From Paraescarpia echinospica (lineage: Eukaryota; Annelida; Polychaeta; Sabellida; Siboglinidae), in the NCBI GenBank assembly GCA_020002185.1, contig CM034535.1, positions 68,608,318 through 68,672,317 on the forward strand: 64,000 bases of DNA, written 5' to 3'. Below, piece after piece: positions 56,501-63,551 of this stretch; the first letter of the stretch is position 1, and each line of letters begins with the position of its first letter. The notes beneath the pieces were generated by a model. The model was not told the origin of the DNA and did not search any database. It saw only the letters and a program-made list of their open reading frames with translations. The position numbers and the translations under genes are program-made.

Positions 56501-59500
56501 CACCATGTACTGGTGGGGGGTTGAACACGCACTAATGGAAACTCACAAGTCGCACACCATGTACTGGTGGGGGGTTGAACACGCACTAATGGAAACTCAC
56601 AAGTCGCACACCATGTACTGGTGGGGGGTTGAACGTATTTTTGGACAATTCAAACCTATGAGACCATCCCTGAGTAGTAATATAAATAACATATTCTTTT
56701 CCCAAATTAACTGTTATTATTCGGCTGTCTCCAGAGGCCGGCCCCGCTAGTGCTGCACCGAGCAGAGGAGAGGTCTGGCAGCTTGGGGGGAAGTCCTGCC
56801 AAGTCTGCCTCGAGAAGCATCTCAAGTCCACTCAAGGACGACGAGTCGCTGGACACCTACCGGTCAGCCTCTCCCTTCCCTCTTGACACGTAAGTCACTG
56901 GACACCTACCAGTCAGCCTCTCCCTTCCCTCTTGACACGTAAGTCACTGGACACCTATCGGTCAGCCTCTCCCTTCCCTCTTAACACGTAAGTCACTGGA
57001 CACCTACCAGTCAGCCTCTCCCTTCCCTCTTGACACGTAAGTCACTGGACACCTACCAGTCAGCCTCTCCCTTCCCTCTTAACACGTAAGTCACTGGACA
57101 CCTACCAGTCAGCCTCTCCCTTCCCTCTTGACACGTAAGTCACTGGACACCTATCGGTCAGCCTCTCCCTTCCCTCTTAACACGTAAGTCACTGGACACC
57201 TACCAGTCAGCCTCTCCCTTCCCTCTTGACACGTAAGTCACTGGACACCTACCAGTCAGCCTCTCCCTTCCCTCTTGACACGTAAGTCACTGGACACCTA
57301 CCAGTCAGCCTCTCCCTTCCCTCTTGACACGTAAGTCACTGGACACCTACCGATCAGCCTCTCCCTTCCCTCTTGACACGTAAGTCACTGGACACCTACC
57401 AGTCAGCCTCTCCCTTCCCTCTTGACACGTAAGTCACTGGACACCTACCAGTCAGCCTCTCCCTTCCCTCTTGACACGTAAGTCACTGGACACCTACCAG
57501 TCAGCCTCTCCCTTCCCTCTTGACACGTAAGTCACTGGACACCTACCAGTCAGCCTCTCCCTTCCCTCTTGACACGTAAGTCACTGGACACCTACCAGTC
57601 AGCCTCTCCCTTCCCTCTTGACACGTAAGTCACTGGACACCTACCAGTCAGCCTCTCCCTTCCCTCTTGACACGTAAGTCACTGGACACCTACCAGTCAG
57701 CCTCTCCCTTCCCTCTTGACACGTAAGTCACTGGACACCTACCGGTCAGCCTCTCCCTTCCCTCTTGACACGTAAGTCACTGGACACCTACCAGTCAGCC
57801 TCTCCCTTCCCTCTTGACACGTAAGTCACTGGACACCTACCAGTCAGCCTCTCCCTTCCCTCTTGACACGTAAGTCACTGGACACCTACCAGTCAGCCTC
57901 TCCCTTCCCTCTTGACACGTAAGTCACTGGACACCTACCAGTCAGCCTCTCCCTTCCCTCTTGACACGTAAGTCACTGGACACCTACCGATCAGCCTCTC
58001 CCTTCCCTCTTGACACGTAAGTCACTGGACACCTACCAGTCAGCCTCTCCCTTCCCTCTTGACACGTAAGTCACTGGACACCTACCAGTCAGCCTCTCCC
58101 TTCCCTCTTGACACGTAAGTCACTGGACACCTACCAGTCAGCCTCTCCCTTCCCTCTTGACACGTAAGTCACTGGACACCTACCAGTCAGCCTCTCCCTT
58201 CCCTCTTGACACGTAAGTCACTGGACACCTACCAGTCAGCCTCTCCCTTCCCTCTTGACACGTAAGTCACTGGACACCTACCAGTCAGCCTCTCCCTTCC
58301 CTCTTGACACGTAAGTCACTGGACACCTACCGGTCAGCCTCTCCCTTCCCTCTTGACACGTAAGTCACTGGACACCTATCGGTCAGCCTCTCCCTTCCCT
58401 CTTAACACGTAAGTCACTGGACACCTACCGGTCAGCCTCTCCCTTCCCTCTTGACACGTAAGTCACTGGACACCTACCGGTCAGCCTCTCCCTTCCCTCT
58501 TGACCGTAGGAGTCACTGGGCCACCCTCTAGTCAGCCTCTCCCTTCCCTCCTTGACCCGTAGAGTCACTGGACACCTACCAGTCAGCCTCTCCCTTCCTC
58601 TTGACCGTAAGTCACTGGACACCTACCAGTCGGCCTCCCTTCCCTCCTTGACCGTAAGTCTGGACACCTACCGTCAGCCTCTCCTCTCTTGACCCGTTCA
58701 GACACGTAAGTCACTGGACACCTACGGTCAGCCTCTCCTTCCCTCTTGACACGTAAGTCACTGGACACCTACCGGTCAGCCTCTCCCTCTTGACCCTCTT
58801 GACACGTAAGTCACTGGACACCTACCAGTCAGCCTCTCCCTTCCCTCTTGACACGTAAGTCACTGGACACCTACCAGTCAGCCTCTCCCTTCCCTCTTGA
58901 CACGTAAGTCACTGGACACCTACCGGTCAGCCTCTCCCTTCCCTCTTGACACGTAAGTCACTGGACACCTACCGGTCAGCCTCTCCCTTCCCTCTTGACA
59001 CGTAAGTCACTGGACACCTACCAGTCAGCCTCTCCCTTCCCTCTTGACACGTAAGTCACTGGACACCTACCGGTCAGCCTCTCCCTTCCCTCTTGACACG
59101 TAAGTCACTGGACACCTACCGGTCAGCCTCTCCCTTCCCTCTTGACACGTAAGTCACTGGACACCTACCGGTCAGCCTCTCCCTTCCCTCTTGACACGTA
59201 AGTCACTGGACACCTATCGGTCAGCTTCTCCCTTCCCTCTTAACACGTAAGTCACTGGACACCTATCGGTCAGCCTCTCTCTTCCCTCTTGACACGTAAG
59301 TCACTGGACACCTACCGATCAGTGTCTCCTGTCCCCCTCGACACGTAAGTCCCCCCTTCACTTGGCAGCAGGTTCAGCAAGTTCATGGAAAGTTGTATAT
59401 GAGAATTGTTCTCCCAGGCAGAAATGCCCATCCTCCAGATAGTGCTGTGTAAACACTGACCCAGAAGACAGTTTCCAAGAGAATTTGTAAATTACATTTC

Positions 59501-62500
59501 TTTGATGTAAATTTGAAACAGTGTCGACGCAAGTGATGCGAGATGTGCTCAACCTGTTGATGGTTCTCGGATTAACTTGTAAGAAACCTTAACCCTACAG
59601 GTGACCAATGGTAAACTTCCACGGTGTACACAATTTGGAGCTATTTGTAGGGGTGCTTTTAAAAAATCACAACTTCGCTAATACGTATCGCAAAAATATG
59701 ATTGAGCTATCATTTTGTTGGCAAAATTATTATTATGCAGTGATGATATTTGCATAACATCAAATAATCATGAAGATATAACTGTTTAAAGTTTTTATAA
59801 AATAAATGCAAAAAAATATTTGTTTCGCCCTACTACTAGCTAATTTCCGAGTGGTATGTGTCAGTGTCCAATTAGAGAAATGTAGCCATGTATGTAAGCT
59901 AATGAGTACAGAAAAAATTAATAAAATATACTCGGAAGTTTTTTATATGAATTTTTTTAGGTAGACATGTAAAATTTAGACTATTCTTCATGAACGTCCG
60001 AATGAGGGTAAAGTAGAAAATAATTATTGTGCGGTTGTATGTTCATGCTTGCAGTGTGACAAATGTAGCTGTACATTACAGCTGCGTGATAATGAAAACT
60101 AGACTCAAATATATTCAGAACTTTTCATTTTATTGTATTCTTCGTAGAACGTTCAAATACAACCAATACGGCAATAGGCCTCGTAGGCCTACCGTTGTGC
60201 GCCGTGGCGCACCTGTCCAATAACATGACGTATCTATTATCAATTTCCTTACATATCAATAAAGTAAGTAATACCTACAGTTCCTAATTACACATATATA
60301 TATGTCATCAGGTTATAGGACATGTTGTATTTGAATTGTGAATGCATCATATCCTTTGCTGGCGGACCGAGTAGGCCGGCCGAATCGGCCCATGTCCGGG
60401 TGCAAGACAGCGATGTCCGGCTCACCAACAACTTGCATAATATCCACTTCAAAACAGCCCCCGAAGTCTGTGTAACTGTTTGAACTAGTATAATAACTTG
60501 ATCCACAAATACTTTCATGTATTTTGTTGATATATTGCTGCGGATGTTTGAAATAATTCAACTTATATAATCAAAGCAAGACAAAAAACATGGCGGACTT
60601 TCGTCGTGATGGAATGAAACCAGCATCAACAAGAAGACGTTTTAGAGCCATGCGCTGATCGGTTGACCATTGACGTAAATTTATTTGGATAGACCAATCG
60701 TTGGGCTTTCTATCGGTACCTCCATTTCCCTGTTTAGACCATATGAATGGGAATGTAAAATCCTGACGCAGAGCGTAGTAAAATCGGCCATATTTGGGAA
60801 TCTACTACTACGACATTTTAAAGCTTGGTTGTGATTTGCTATTACTGAATCATGACGCGATACAACTCATTGATAAAAATGCCACAGGTAGAAGAATAAT
60901 TCAGCTTTCCAATGATACCCCACGTTCCCCTGTCAGTTGCTAATGATGGAAACGAAATTGTTTTGAAAAGAGTGATACTGAATCGGGCTGAAAATCGGCC
61001 GGGAGCAGTTTTGCATTGATCGCACGGGCCGAATTCGGCCCAGTGGCCACCTGTAGGGTTAATAAAAAATGGTGATACTTTTCTTCCAAGGGGTCATAGA
61101 TTATTCCCTGAAAGTTTGGCGCCTGGCATGCAAACTGTCTTGGAGGAAAGCGTTAATATACCCCCACTCATACACATACACGTATATGCTAGCTCAATTA
61201 TAGCTAATTCAACGTAATTTGATGTGTGTTGTGTTGCAGGGACCGCAGTGAGTCGATACTGACTCCCCGTCTCTCTTCCTCCAATACAGAGTGAGTACAG
61301 ATGCACATGCGTGCACATATGTGCGCACACACGCAGGCAAGCACGCACACACACGTACATATAAAGTTTTGTTATCAACTGCTGTGGGATGTTTGCATAC
61401 AAAGGTCTGTTGTCAACTGCTGTGGGATGTTTGCATACAAAGGTCTGTTGTCAACTGATGTGGGGTGCTTGCATACAAAGGTCTGTTGTCAACTGCTGTG
61501 GGATGCTTGCATACAAAGGTCTGTTGTCAACTGATGTGGGGTGCTTGCATACAAAGGTCTGTTGTCAACTGCTGTGGGATGCTTGCATACAAAGGTCTGT
61601 TGTCAACTGATGTGGGATGCTTGCATACAAAGGTCTGTTGTTAACTGTTGTGGGATGCTTGCATACAAAGGTCTGTTGTTAACTGTTGTGGGATGCTTGC
61701 ATACAAAGGTCTGTTGTCAACTGATGTGCGATGCTTGCATACAAAGGTCTGTTGTCAACTGATGTGGGATGCTTGCATACAAAGGTCTGTTGTTAACTGT
61801 TGTGGGATGCTTGCATACAAAGGTCTGTTGTCAACTGATGTGCGATGCTTGCATACAAAGGTCTGTTGTCAACTGATGTGGGATGCTTGCATACAAAGGT
61901 CTGTTGTTAACTGTTGTGGGATGCTTGCATACAAAGGTCTGTTGTCAACTGATGTGCGATGCTTGCATACAAAGGTCTGTTGTCAACTGATGTGGGATGC
62001 TTGCATACAAAGGTCTGTTGTTAACTGTTGTGGGATGCTTGCATACAAAGGTCTGTTGTCAACTGATGTGCGATGCTTGCATACAAAGGTCTGTTGTCAA
62101 CTGATGTGGGGTGCTTGCATACAAAGGTCTGTTGTCAACTGCTGTGGGATGCTTGCATACAAAGGTCTGTTGTCAACTGATGTGCGATGCTTGCATACAA
62201 AGGTCTGTTGTCAACTGTTGTGGGATGCTTGCATACAAAGGTCTGTTGTTAACTGTTGTGGGATGCTTGCATACAAAGGTCTGTTGTCAACTGATGTGCG
62301 ATGCTTGCATACAAAGGTCTGTTGTCAACTGATGTGGGATGCTTGCATACAAAGGTCTGTTGTTAACTGTTGTGGGATGCTTGCATACAAAGGTCTGTTG
62401 TCAACTGATGTGCGATGCTTGCATACAAAGGTCTGTTGTCAACTGATGTGGGATGCTTGCATACAAAGGTCTGTTGTTAACTGTTGTGGGATGCTTGCAT

Positions 62501-62941
62501 ACAAAGGTCTGTTGTCAACTGATGTGCGATGCTTGCATACAAAGGTCTGTTGTCAACTGATGTGGGGTGCTTGCATACAAAGGTCTGTTGTCAACTGCTG
62601 TGGGATGCTTGCATACAAAGGTCTGTTGTTAACTGTTGTGGGATGCTCGCATACAAAGGTCTGTTGTCAACTGATGTGGGATGCTTGCATACAAAGATCT
62701 GTTGTCAACTGAAGTGCGATGCTTGCATACAAAGGTCTGTTGTCAACTGCTGTGGGATGCTTGCATACAAAGGTCTGTTGTCAACTGCTGTGGGATGCTT
62801 GCATACAAAGGTCTGTTGTCAACTGTTGCAGGGAGGTGGACCATGTAATCGCCAGCGTCGTGGTGGAGCACCTGTTTGGTGACTCGAGCTCTGATGATGG
62901 CGCTACAGCAGTGACGCTCGATGACGCAGTGACACCCTCAG
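28899..62941 (+). CDS. FAM13A/B-like RhoGAP, N-terminal part, 9 exons, runs off window
   Basis: RhoGAP proteins switch off Rho-family GTPases. Exons: 28899-28994, 41616-41823, 42916-43125, 49632-49815, 53083-53215, 53513-53599, 56735-56889, 61240-61290, 62832-62941. All phases agree, giving about 411 residues, and the last exon ends in phase 1. The RhoGAP domain covers about 71-277: [10 protein letters not shown], arginine finger in EGIFRVSG (R110), [30 protein letters not shown]. Order and spacing follow human FAM13A (ERMKKI...YFGVPL ~ EDMKKI...LFGVSL). Exon 9 ([20 protein letters not shown]) matches the FAM13 motif ERTIRSAVEQHLFD after the GAP domain. The C-terminal FAM13 coiled coils must lie beyond the window. 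A nine-Gln tract is at 62-70. I cannot say whether it is co-orthologous to FAM13A, B and C. Confidence 0.85.
28995..30557. other. FAM13-like intron 1, first part
   Basis: It includes a possible degenerate retroelement C-terminus on the minus strand at 29510-29719 ([20 protein letters not shown] followed by [12 protein letters not shown]), in the style of LINE 3' coding ends. No other feature. Confidence 0.3.
30558..30739. mobile_element. Tigger/pogo-like MITE, 182 bp
   Basis: Flanked by TA on both sides. The left end reads CAGTGGAACGTCCCTGTTAA and the right end, reverse complemented, reads CAGTTAAACCTCGCTTTACG. The interior is partly palindromic (AAGGTGGCC near the left, GAGGTGGCC near the right). 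It resembles the CAGTTGAACCTC termini and TA target of pogo/Tigger elements. Confidence 0.65.
30740..31467. other. FAM13-like intron 1, second part
   Basis: No gene supported. A stretch around 31150-31300 is open in two frames but has no motif. Confidence 0.35.
31468..31661 (+). pseudogene. possible N-terminal exon of hAT-type transposase gene, broken
   Basis: From the ATG at 31468 the frame reads [20 protein letters not shown], then a WP...L linker, then [13 protein letters not shown], then a stop. One base out of frame it continues HGGRDNC, followed by a GTACAG donor-like site. The pattern resembles the BED-like finger C-x2-C...HGG-x-DC...H at the start of many hAT-derived proteins, with the second Cys replaced by Arg and a frameshift before HGG. 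Weak evidence from a short stretch. Confidence 0.3.
31935..32095 (-). mobile_element. SINE fragment (minus orientation)
   Basis: The reverse complement matches the body of the SINE at 15614: CTGAGGACGACAAGCACCC, then CACTGCCAGC-like spacing, GCTTGGCAATAATGTTCTGA and GTTGAATGAGACCTC. The head is missing. It is more similar to the 5740-5995 copy than to the full-length one. Confidence 0.65.
32096..35860. other. FAM13-like intron 1, third part
   Basis: About 3.8 kb of AT-rich sequence without supported genes or repeats. Confidence 0.45.
35867..36275 (+). repeat. dispersed repeat family R, copy 1, containing an 11-bp array
   Basis: The left part (GTCACCACGTATTACGGAGA) and right part (AAGCCATTTTGGATTGCTGT, then CACAATGTATTGGTAGGGCT, then TTAACTTATGAGACAACCCC) correspond to 38095-38405. 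Between them an 11-bp unit (GGGTGATGTCT, with GGTGTCT variants) is repeated about 12 times at 36012-36146. Confidence 0.7.
36276..36935. other. FAM13-like intron 1, fourth part
   Basis: The open frame at 36263-36538 has no motif. Nothing else supported. Confidence 0.4.
36936..37116. mobile_element. Tigger/pogo-like MITE, 181 bp
   Basis: TA on both sides. Left terminus CAGTGGAACCTTGTTA; right terminus, reverse complemented, CAATTGAACCTTGTTA (13 of 16 match). The interior has TCAGAAACCTCGGTATCTGG, as in Tigger-type ends. Confidence 0.7.
37117..37777. other. FAM13-like intron 1, fifth part
   Basis: No motif-bearing frame; nothing supported. Confidence 0.4.
37778..38056. repeat. 18-bp minisatellite, about 15 copies
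   Basis: The unit GGACCATTTGTGGGTATG has GATATG, GTAGGA and GTAGAG variants. It stops about 40 bp before dispersed repeat R copy 2. Minus-strand frames ([14 protein letters not shown]) are repeat artefacts. Confidence 0.95.
38095..38405 (+). repeat. dispersed repeat family R, copy 2
   Basis: It contains GTTGCCATCACGTATCGCGA, then GAAGCCATTTTGTATTGCTA, CACGACGTATTGGTGGGGTA and GTGAACTTATGAGATCATCC. It is clearly related to 35867-36275 and to both flanks of the 54-bp array (54205-54400 and 56630-56680). The class of the element is unknown. Confidence 0.65.
38406..39985. other. FAM13-like intron 1, sixth part
   Basis: The minus-strand frame at 39693-39953 ([20 protein letters not shown], then [15 protein letters not shown]) is more coding-like than its surroundings and might be a retroelement fragment; I do not recognise it. 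The rest is featureless. Confidence 0.3.
40010..40165. repeat. 36-bp repeat, 4 copies
   Basis: The unit begins GCATTGGTTGGAACTCCGGC and continues CTATCCCCATCAATAT. The copies differ at GGAACTCC/GGGACTCC and CCGGCC/CCTGCC. A short TCTG/TCCG run follows at 40197-40232. Confidence 0.95.
40233..41490. other. FAM13-like intron 1, last part
   Basis: AT-rich. A GAAC tetranucleotide run lies near 40850-40870. Nothing else supported. Confidence 0.5.
41497..41575. repeat. (GT)n microsatellite just upstream of exon 2
   Basis: A nearly pure GT run of about 75 bp, ending 40 bp before the exon 2 acceptor. It reads GU in the transcript. Confidence 0.95.
41616..41823 (+). CDS. FAM13-like exon 2 (poly-Q and start of RhoGAP fold)
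   Basis: Acceptor CGCTTGCAG, donor G|GTGTGT. It encodes [20 protein letters not shown], a basic stretch, nine Gln from CAG/CAA codons (about 41703-41729), then [20 protein letters not shown] and [11 protein letters not shown]. The Phe-Gly-Val-Pro-Leu box is the usual first motif of RhoGAP domains. It ends in phase 1. Confidence 0.9.
41990..42650. repeat. 48-bp minisatellite in FAM13-like intron 2, about 13 copies
   Basis: The unit is pyrimidine-rich on the plus strand: TCATTCTTCCTGTACTACCA followed by CCTCCACTCCCCCTAACTCT and TACCCTTA. Its length is a multiple of three, so both strands show open frames (a 262-residue frame on plus, [11 protein letters not shown] repeats on minus). Neither is a gene. 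It contains many polypyrimidine tracts but no strong AG acceptor. Confidence 0.95.
42916..43125 (+). CDS. FAM13-like exon 3 (arginine finger)
   Basis: Acceptor TTTGTCAG, donor G|GTAGGT. It encodes [20 protein letters not shown], then [20 protein letters not shown] and [14 protein letters not shown]. The catalytic Arg finger (GIFRVSG) and the Lys and Arg of [10 protein letters not shown] are present. GC-rich against an AT-rich background. Confidence 0.95.
43126..44036. other. FAM13-like intron 3, first part
   Basis: The segment at about 43340-43450 (AATTTCAACAAAATTAATAT, CACATGTTTGGCATCCATTTT) resembles 63480-63590 next to the 58-bp array, so it may be a dispersed repeat. Otherwise featureless. 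Confidence 0.35.
44037..44195 (+). repeat. dispersed repeat, about 155 bp, copy 1
   Basis: It shares long stretches with 50039-50192: GCCTGGAGTAA, ATGTTTGGATTATGATGCAG, TTATTATAGATTGCCAGTCA and ATGACACCCTTTTTATA. Same orientation. Confidence 0.85.
44560..47263 (-). pseudogene. decayed LINE (endonuclease + reverse transcriptase), minus strand
   Basis: Reading 5' to 3' on minus: an early endonuclease motif [11 protein letters not shown] (47060), [10 protein letters not shown] (46680), TLTDNCYAI (46540), linker [17 protein letters not shown] (45870), [14 protein letters not shown] (45710), [13 protein letters not shown] (45560), [13 protein letters not shown] (about 45180), catalytic YADD (about 45090), then [20 protein letters not shown] (44840). 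Several frameshifts and stops separate these blocks. The catalytic box is YADD, unlike FADD in the other LINEs here, so it is a different family. Confidence 0.8.
47265..48720 (+). pseudogene. internally deleted CR1-like LINE fragment
   Basis: The left piece (47270-47520) encodes the end of an endonuclease: [20 protein letters not shown], then [13 protein letters not shown] and [14 protein letters not shown]. After a deletion around 47530-47590 the reverse transcriptase resumes: [33 protein letters not shown], catalytic FADD (about 47920), [17 protein letters not shown] one-base frameshift near 48415-48425 precedes the usual C-terminal end ([18 protein letters not shown] ... RRAGYT, stop at 48718). 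It abuts the minus-strand LINE tail to tail or by nesting. Confidence 0.85.
48721..49631. other. FAM13-like intron 3, last part
   Basis: LINE 3' tail, then AT-rich unique sequence up to exon 4. Nothing else supported. Confidence 0.5.
49632..49815 (+). CDS. FAM13-like exon 4 (RhoGAP C-lobe)
   Basis: Acceptor GATATCTGCAG, donor AG|GTGAGG. It encodes [37 protein letters not shown] and [18 protein letters not shown]. The Asn of FGPN is the conserved GAP residue. Ends in phase 2. Confidence 0.95.
50039..50192 (+). repeat. dispersed repeat, about 155 bp, copy 2
   Basis: Matches 44037-44195 in the same orientation with scattered substitutions. It lies in intron 4 of the same gene. Confidence 0.85.
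50193..53082. other. FAM13-like intron 4
   Basis: About 2.9 kb without supported coding sequence or recognisable repeats. Confidence 0.5.
53083..53215 (+). CDS. FAM13-like exon 5
   Basis: Acceptor GTTCCCCCAG, donor CAG|GTTTGC. It encodes [20 protein letters not shown], then [20 protein letters not shown]. It matches the last RhoGAP helices in FAM13A (GMKEQDLCNKIMAKILENYNTLF). Confidence 0.93.
53513..53599 (+). CDS. FAM13-like exon 6 (Pro-rich linker)
   Basis: 29 codons, phase 0 at both ends, acceptor GGCCTGCAG, donor AAG|GTAAGC. It encodes [20 protein letters not shown] followed by TDGGPRTPK. The PPPRPAPP segment could bind SH3 domains. Confidence 0.85.
53600..54204. other. FAM13-like intron 6, left part
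   Basis: The open frame at 53841-54131 has a hydrophobic stretch but no splice support. No feature called. Confidence 0.4.
54205..56680 (+). repeat. dispersed repeat family R, copy 3, expanded by a 54-bp minisatellite
   Basis: Left flank (AGTCCCAAAATACAGTAAAC ... GATCGTGTCATCACCCCATA) and right flank (CAAACCTATGAGACCATCCC) match family R at 35867-36275 and 38095-38405. Between them, 54360-56633 holds about 40 copies of a 54-bp unit: TGGTGGGGGGTTGAACACGC, ACTAATGGAAACTCACAGGT, CCTACACCATGTAC. A second unit type has AAGTCGCACACC and occurs mainly at the two ends of the array. The segment 55040-55310 is indel-rich. The 54-bp period keeps both strands open (350 and 395 residues), which is not evidence of coding. 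A G6 run occurs in every unit. Confidence 0.9.
56735..56889 (+). CDS. FAM13-like exon 7 (Ser/Pro-rich linker)
   Basis: Acceptor GGCTGTCTCCAG, donor AC|GTAAGT. It encodes [38 protein letters not shown] and [13 protein letters not shown]. The last 37 bp and the donor are the founder sequence of the 49-bp array that follows. Reading past the donor meets TAA at once (GAC ACG TAA), so only the first donor gives an open product. Confidence 0.9.
56845..59350 (+). repeat. 49-bp minisatellite carrying the exon 7 5' splice site, about 50 copies
   Basis: The unit is GTAAGTCACTGGACACCTAC, CAGTCAGCCTCTCCCTTCCC, TCTTGACAC. It comprises the 3' end of exon 7 (beginning near CTGGACACCTACCGGTCAGC) plus its donor GTAAGT. 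The spacing is exactly 49 bp (first donors at 56890 and 56939). Variants are CGGTCAGCC, CGATCAGCC, TATCGG and TTAACAC. The segment 58500-58800 is indel-rich. Almost every copy keeps GTAAGT. Confidence 0.97.
59351..59592. other. unique DNA between the array and the piggyBac-like element
   Basis: No feature seen; intron 7 of the FAM13-like gene. Confidence 0.5.
59593..61058. mobile_element. piggyBac-like non-autonomous element, 1466 bp
   Basis: TTAA lies on both sides (59589-59592 and 61059-61062). The termini are CCCTACAGGTGACCAATGG and, reverse complemented from the right, CCCTACAGGTGGCCACTGG, matching at 17 of 19 positions. Terminal CCC next to a TTAA target is the hallmark of piggyBac elements. 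No transposase domain is recognisable. The minus frame at 60313-60561 and a 23-residue plus frame starting [10 protein letters not shown] near 60590 are the only open stretches. It lies in intron 7 of the FAM13-like gene. Confidence 0.8.
61078..61200 (+). repeat. dispersed repeat with CA-rich tail (copy 2)
   Basis: Related to 7785-7935: TGAAAGTTTGGCGCCTGGCA, then AAACTGTCTTGGAGGAAAGC and GTTAATATACCCCC, ending in a CATACACATACACG tail. Confidence 0.6.
61240..61290 (+). CDS. FAM13-like exon 8 (51-nt microexon-sized)
   Basis: Acceptor TGTGTTGCAG, donor GA|GTGAGT. It encodes [16 protein letters not shown] between split codons. Phases agree with exons 7 and 9. It is short, so support rests on its splice sites, phase and Ser/Arg composition. 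Confidence 0.75.
61371..62828 (+). repeat. 38-bp minisatellite in FAM13-like intron 8, about 38 copies
   Basis: The unit is GGTCTGTTGTCAACTGCTGT followed by GGGATGCTTGCATACAAA. A three-unit higher order of 114 bp recurs (GATGTGCGATG, GATGTGGGATG, then TTAACTGTTGTGGGATG). Because 114 is a multiple of three, a 354-residue frame stays open; it is not a gene. The last partial unit, CTGTTGTCAACTGTTGCAG, forms the pyrimidine tract and AG of exon 9. Confidence 0.97.
62832..62941 (+). CDS. FAM13-like exon 9 (conserved post-GAP motif)
   Basis: Acceptor AACTGTTGCAG, donor TCA G|GTACTG. It encodes [20 protein letters not shown], then [16 protein letters not shown]. It corresponds to the FAM13A/B segment (L)LERTIRSAVEQHLFD, which follows the RhoGAP domain in vertebrates. 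The gene continues past the right edge. Confidence 0.88.
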
Positions 62942-63551
62942 GTACTGAGTCATCGACACTAGTCTCGGTCTGTTTGATGTAGCTTTGTGTGTGACAGTGA
63001 ACCCTTCACCCATCCTTGCGAACCAGGGGCAGCTGACTGCTTCAGTAGCCCTGCCATAATACCATAACAACTCTACATATTACCATAACGTCTCTACATA
63101 TTACCATAACGACTCTATATATTCGGACACTTAAAAATAATTAAATTATTGGACGCCCGCAAACATAGGTACAAAAAATAATTCACAGTCTGAATATTTA
63201 CGTACACGAACAAATCATGATGTGTTTCATTTGACTCCCATGCTGTCAGTAGGACTTTGTGGTGTCATCGATGTTATACTTTACGAAAGATCACTAATAG
63301 TTGGTGTCTGATTATAAATGAACAAAGAATTTTTTTTTACAGTGGTGGCCAAAAACAAACCAACTAGAATAATAATTGTTATTGACTTAGTGTGTCTAAA
63401 AACATACACTGTCCGAATACCTGAGGTCATTACAGAACTAGGGTGGCTTGAAATGTACCAGATCAGATATCAGTTTAACAATTTTGCCTATGCTTCTGTC
63501 ATAAAAAAAACTTTCCGGGCAGGAATTTTAACAAAATACACTGGAATGTCC
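62942..63551. other. FAM13-like intron 9
   Basis: It includes a small triplicate of about 22 bp (ATTACCATAACGTCTCTACAT) at 63055-63125. The plus frame at 63318-63584 has no motif. The part from about 63480 resembles 43340-43450. Confidence 0.4.

Noticed and set aside
55534..56750. Long frames on both strands (350 and 395 residues) with 18-residue repeats
   Set aside because: The 54-bp period is a multiple of three, so lack of a stop in one unit keeps all units open. There is no domain or splice logic, and it lies inside an intron.
58425..58768. Arg-rich minus frames in the 49-bp array ([13 protein letters not shown])
   Set aside because: They arise only where indels in the degraded part of the array remove the regular stops.
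60288..60561. Minus-strand frames inside the piggyBac-like element as a transposase
   Set aside because: Only about 80 residues, with no recognisable DDD/DDE motif or Cys-rich C-terminus. Left as uncharacterised interior sequence.
61648..62712. 354-residue frame of Cys-rich repeats (HTKVCCQL)
   Set aside because: The 114-bp higher-order unit preserves frame and the three sub-frames carry the same peptide set. It is intronic minisatellite, not a Cys-rich peptide gene.
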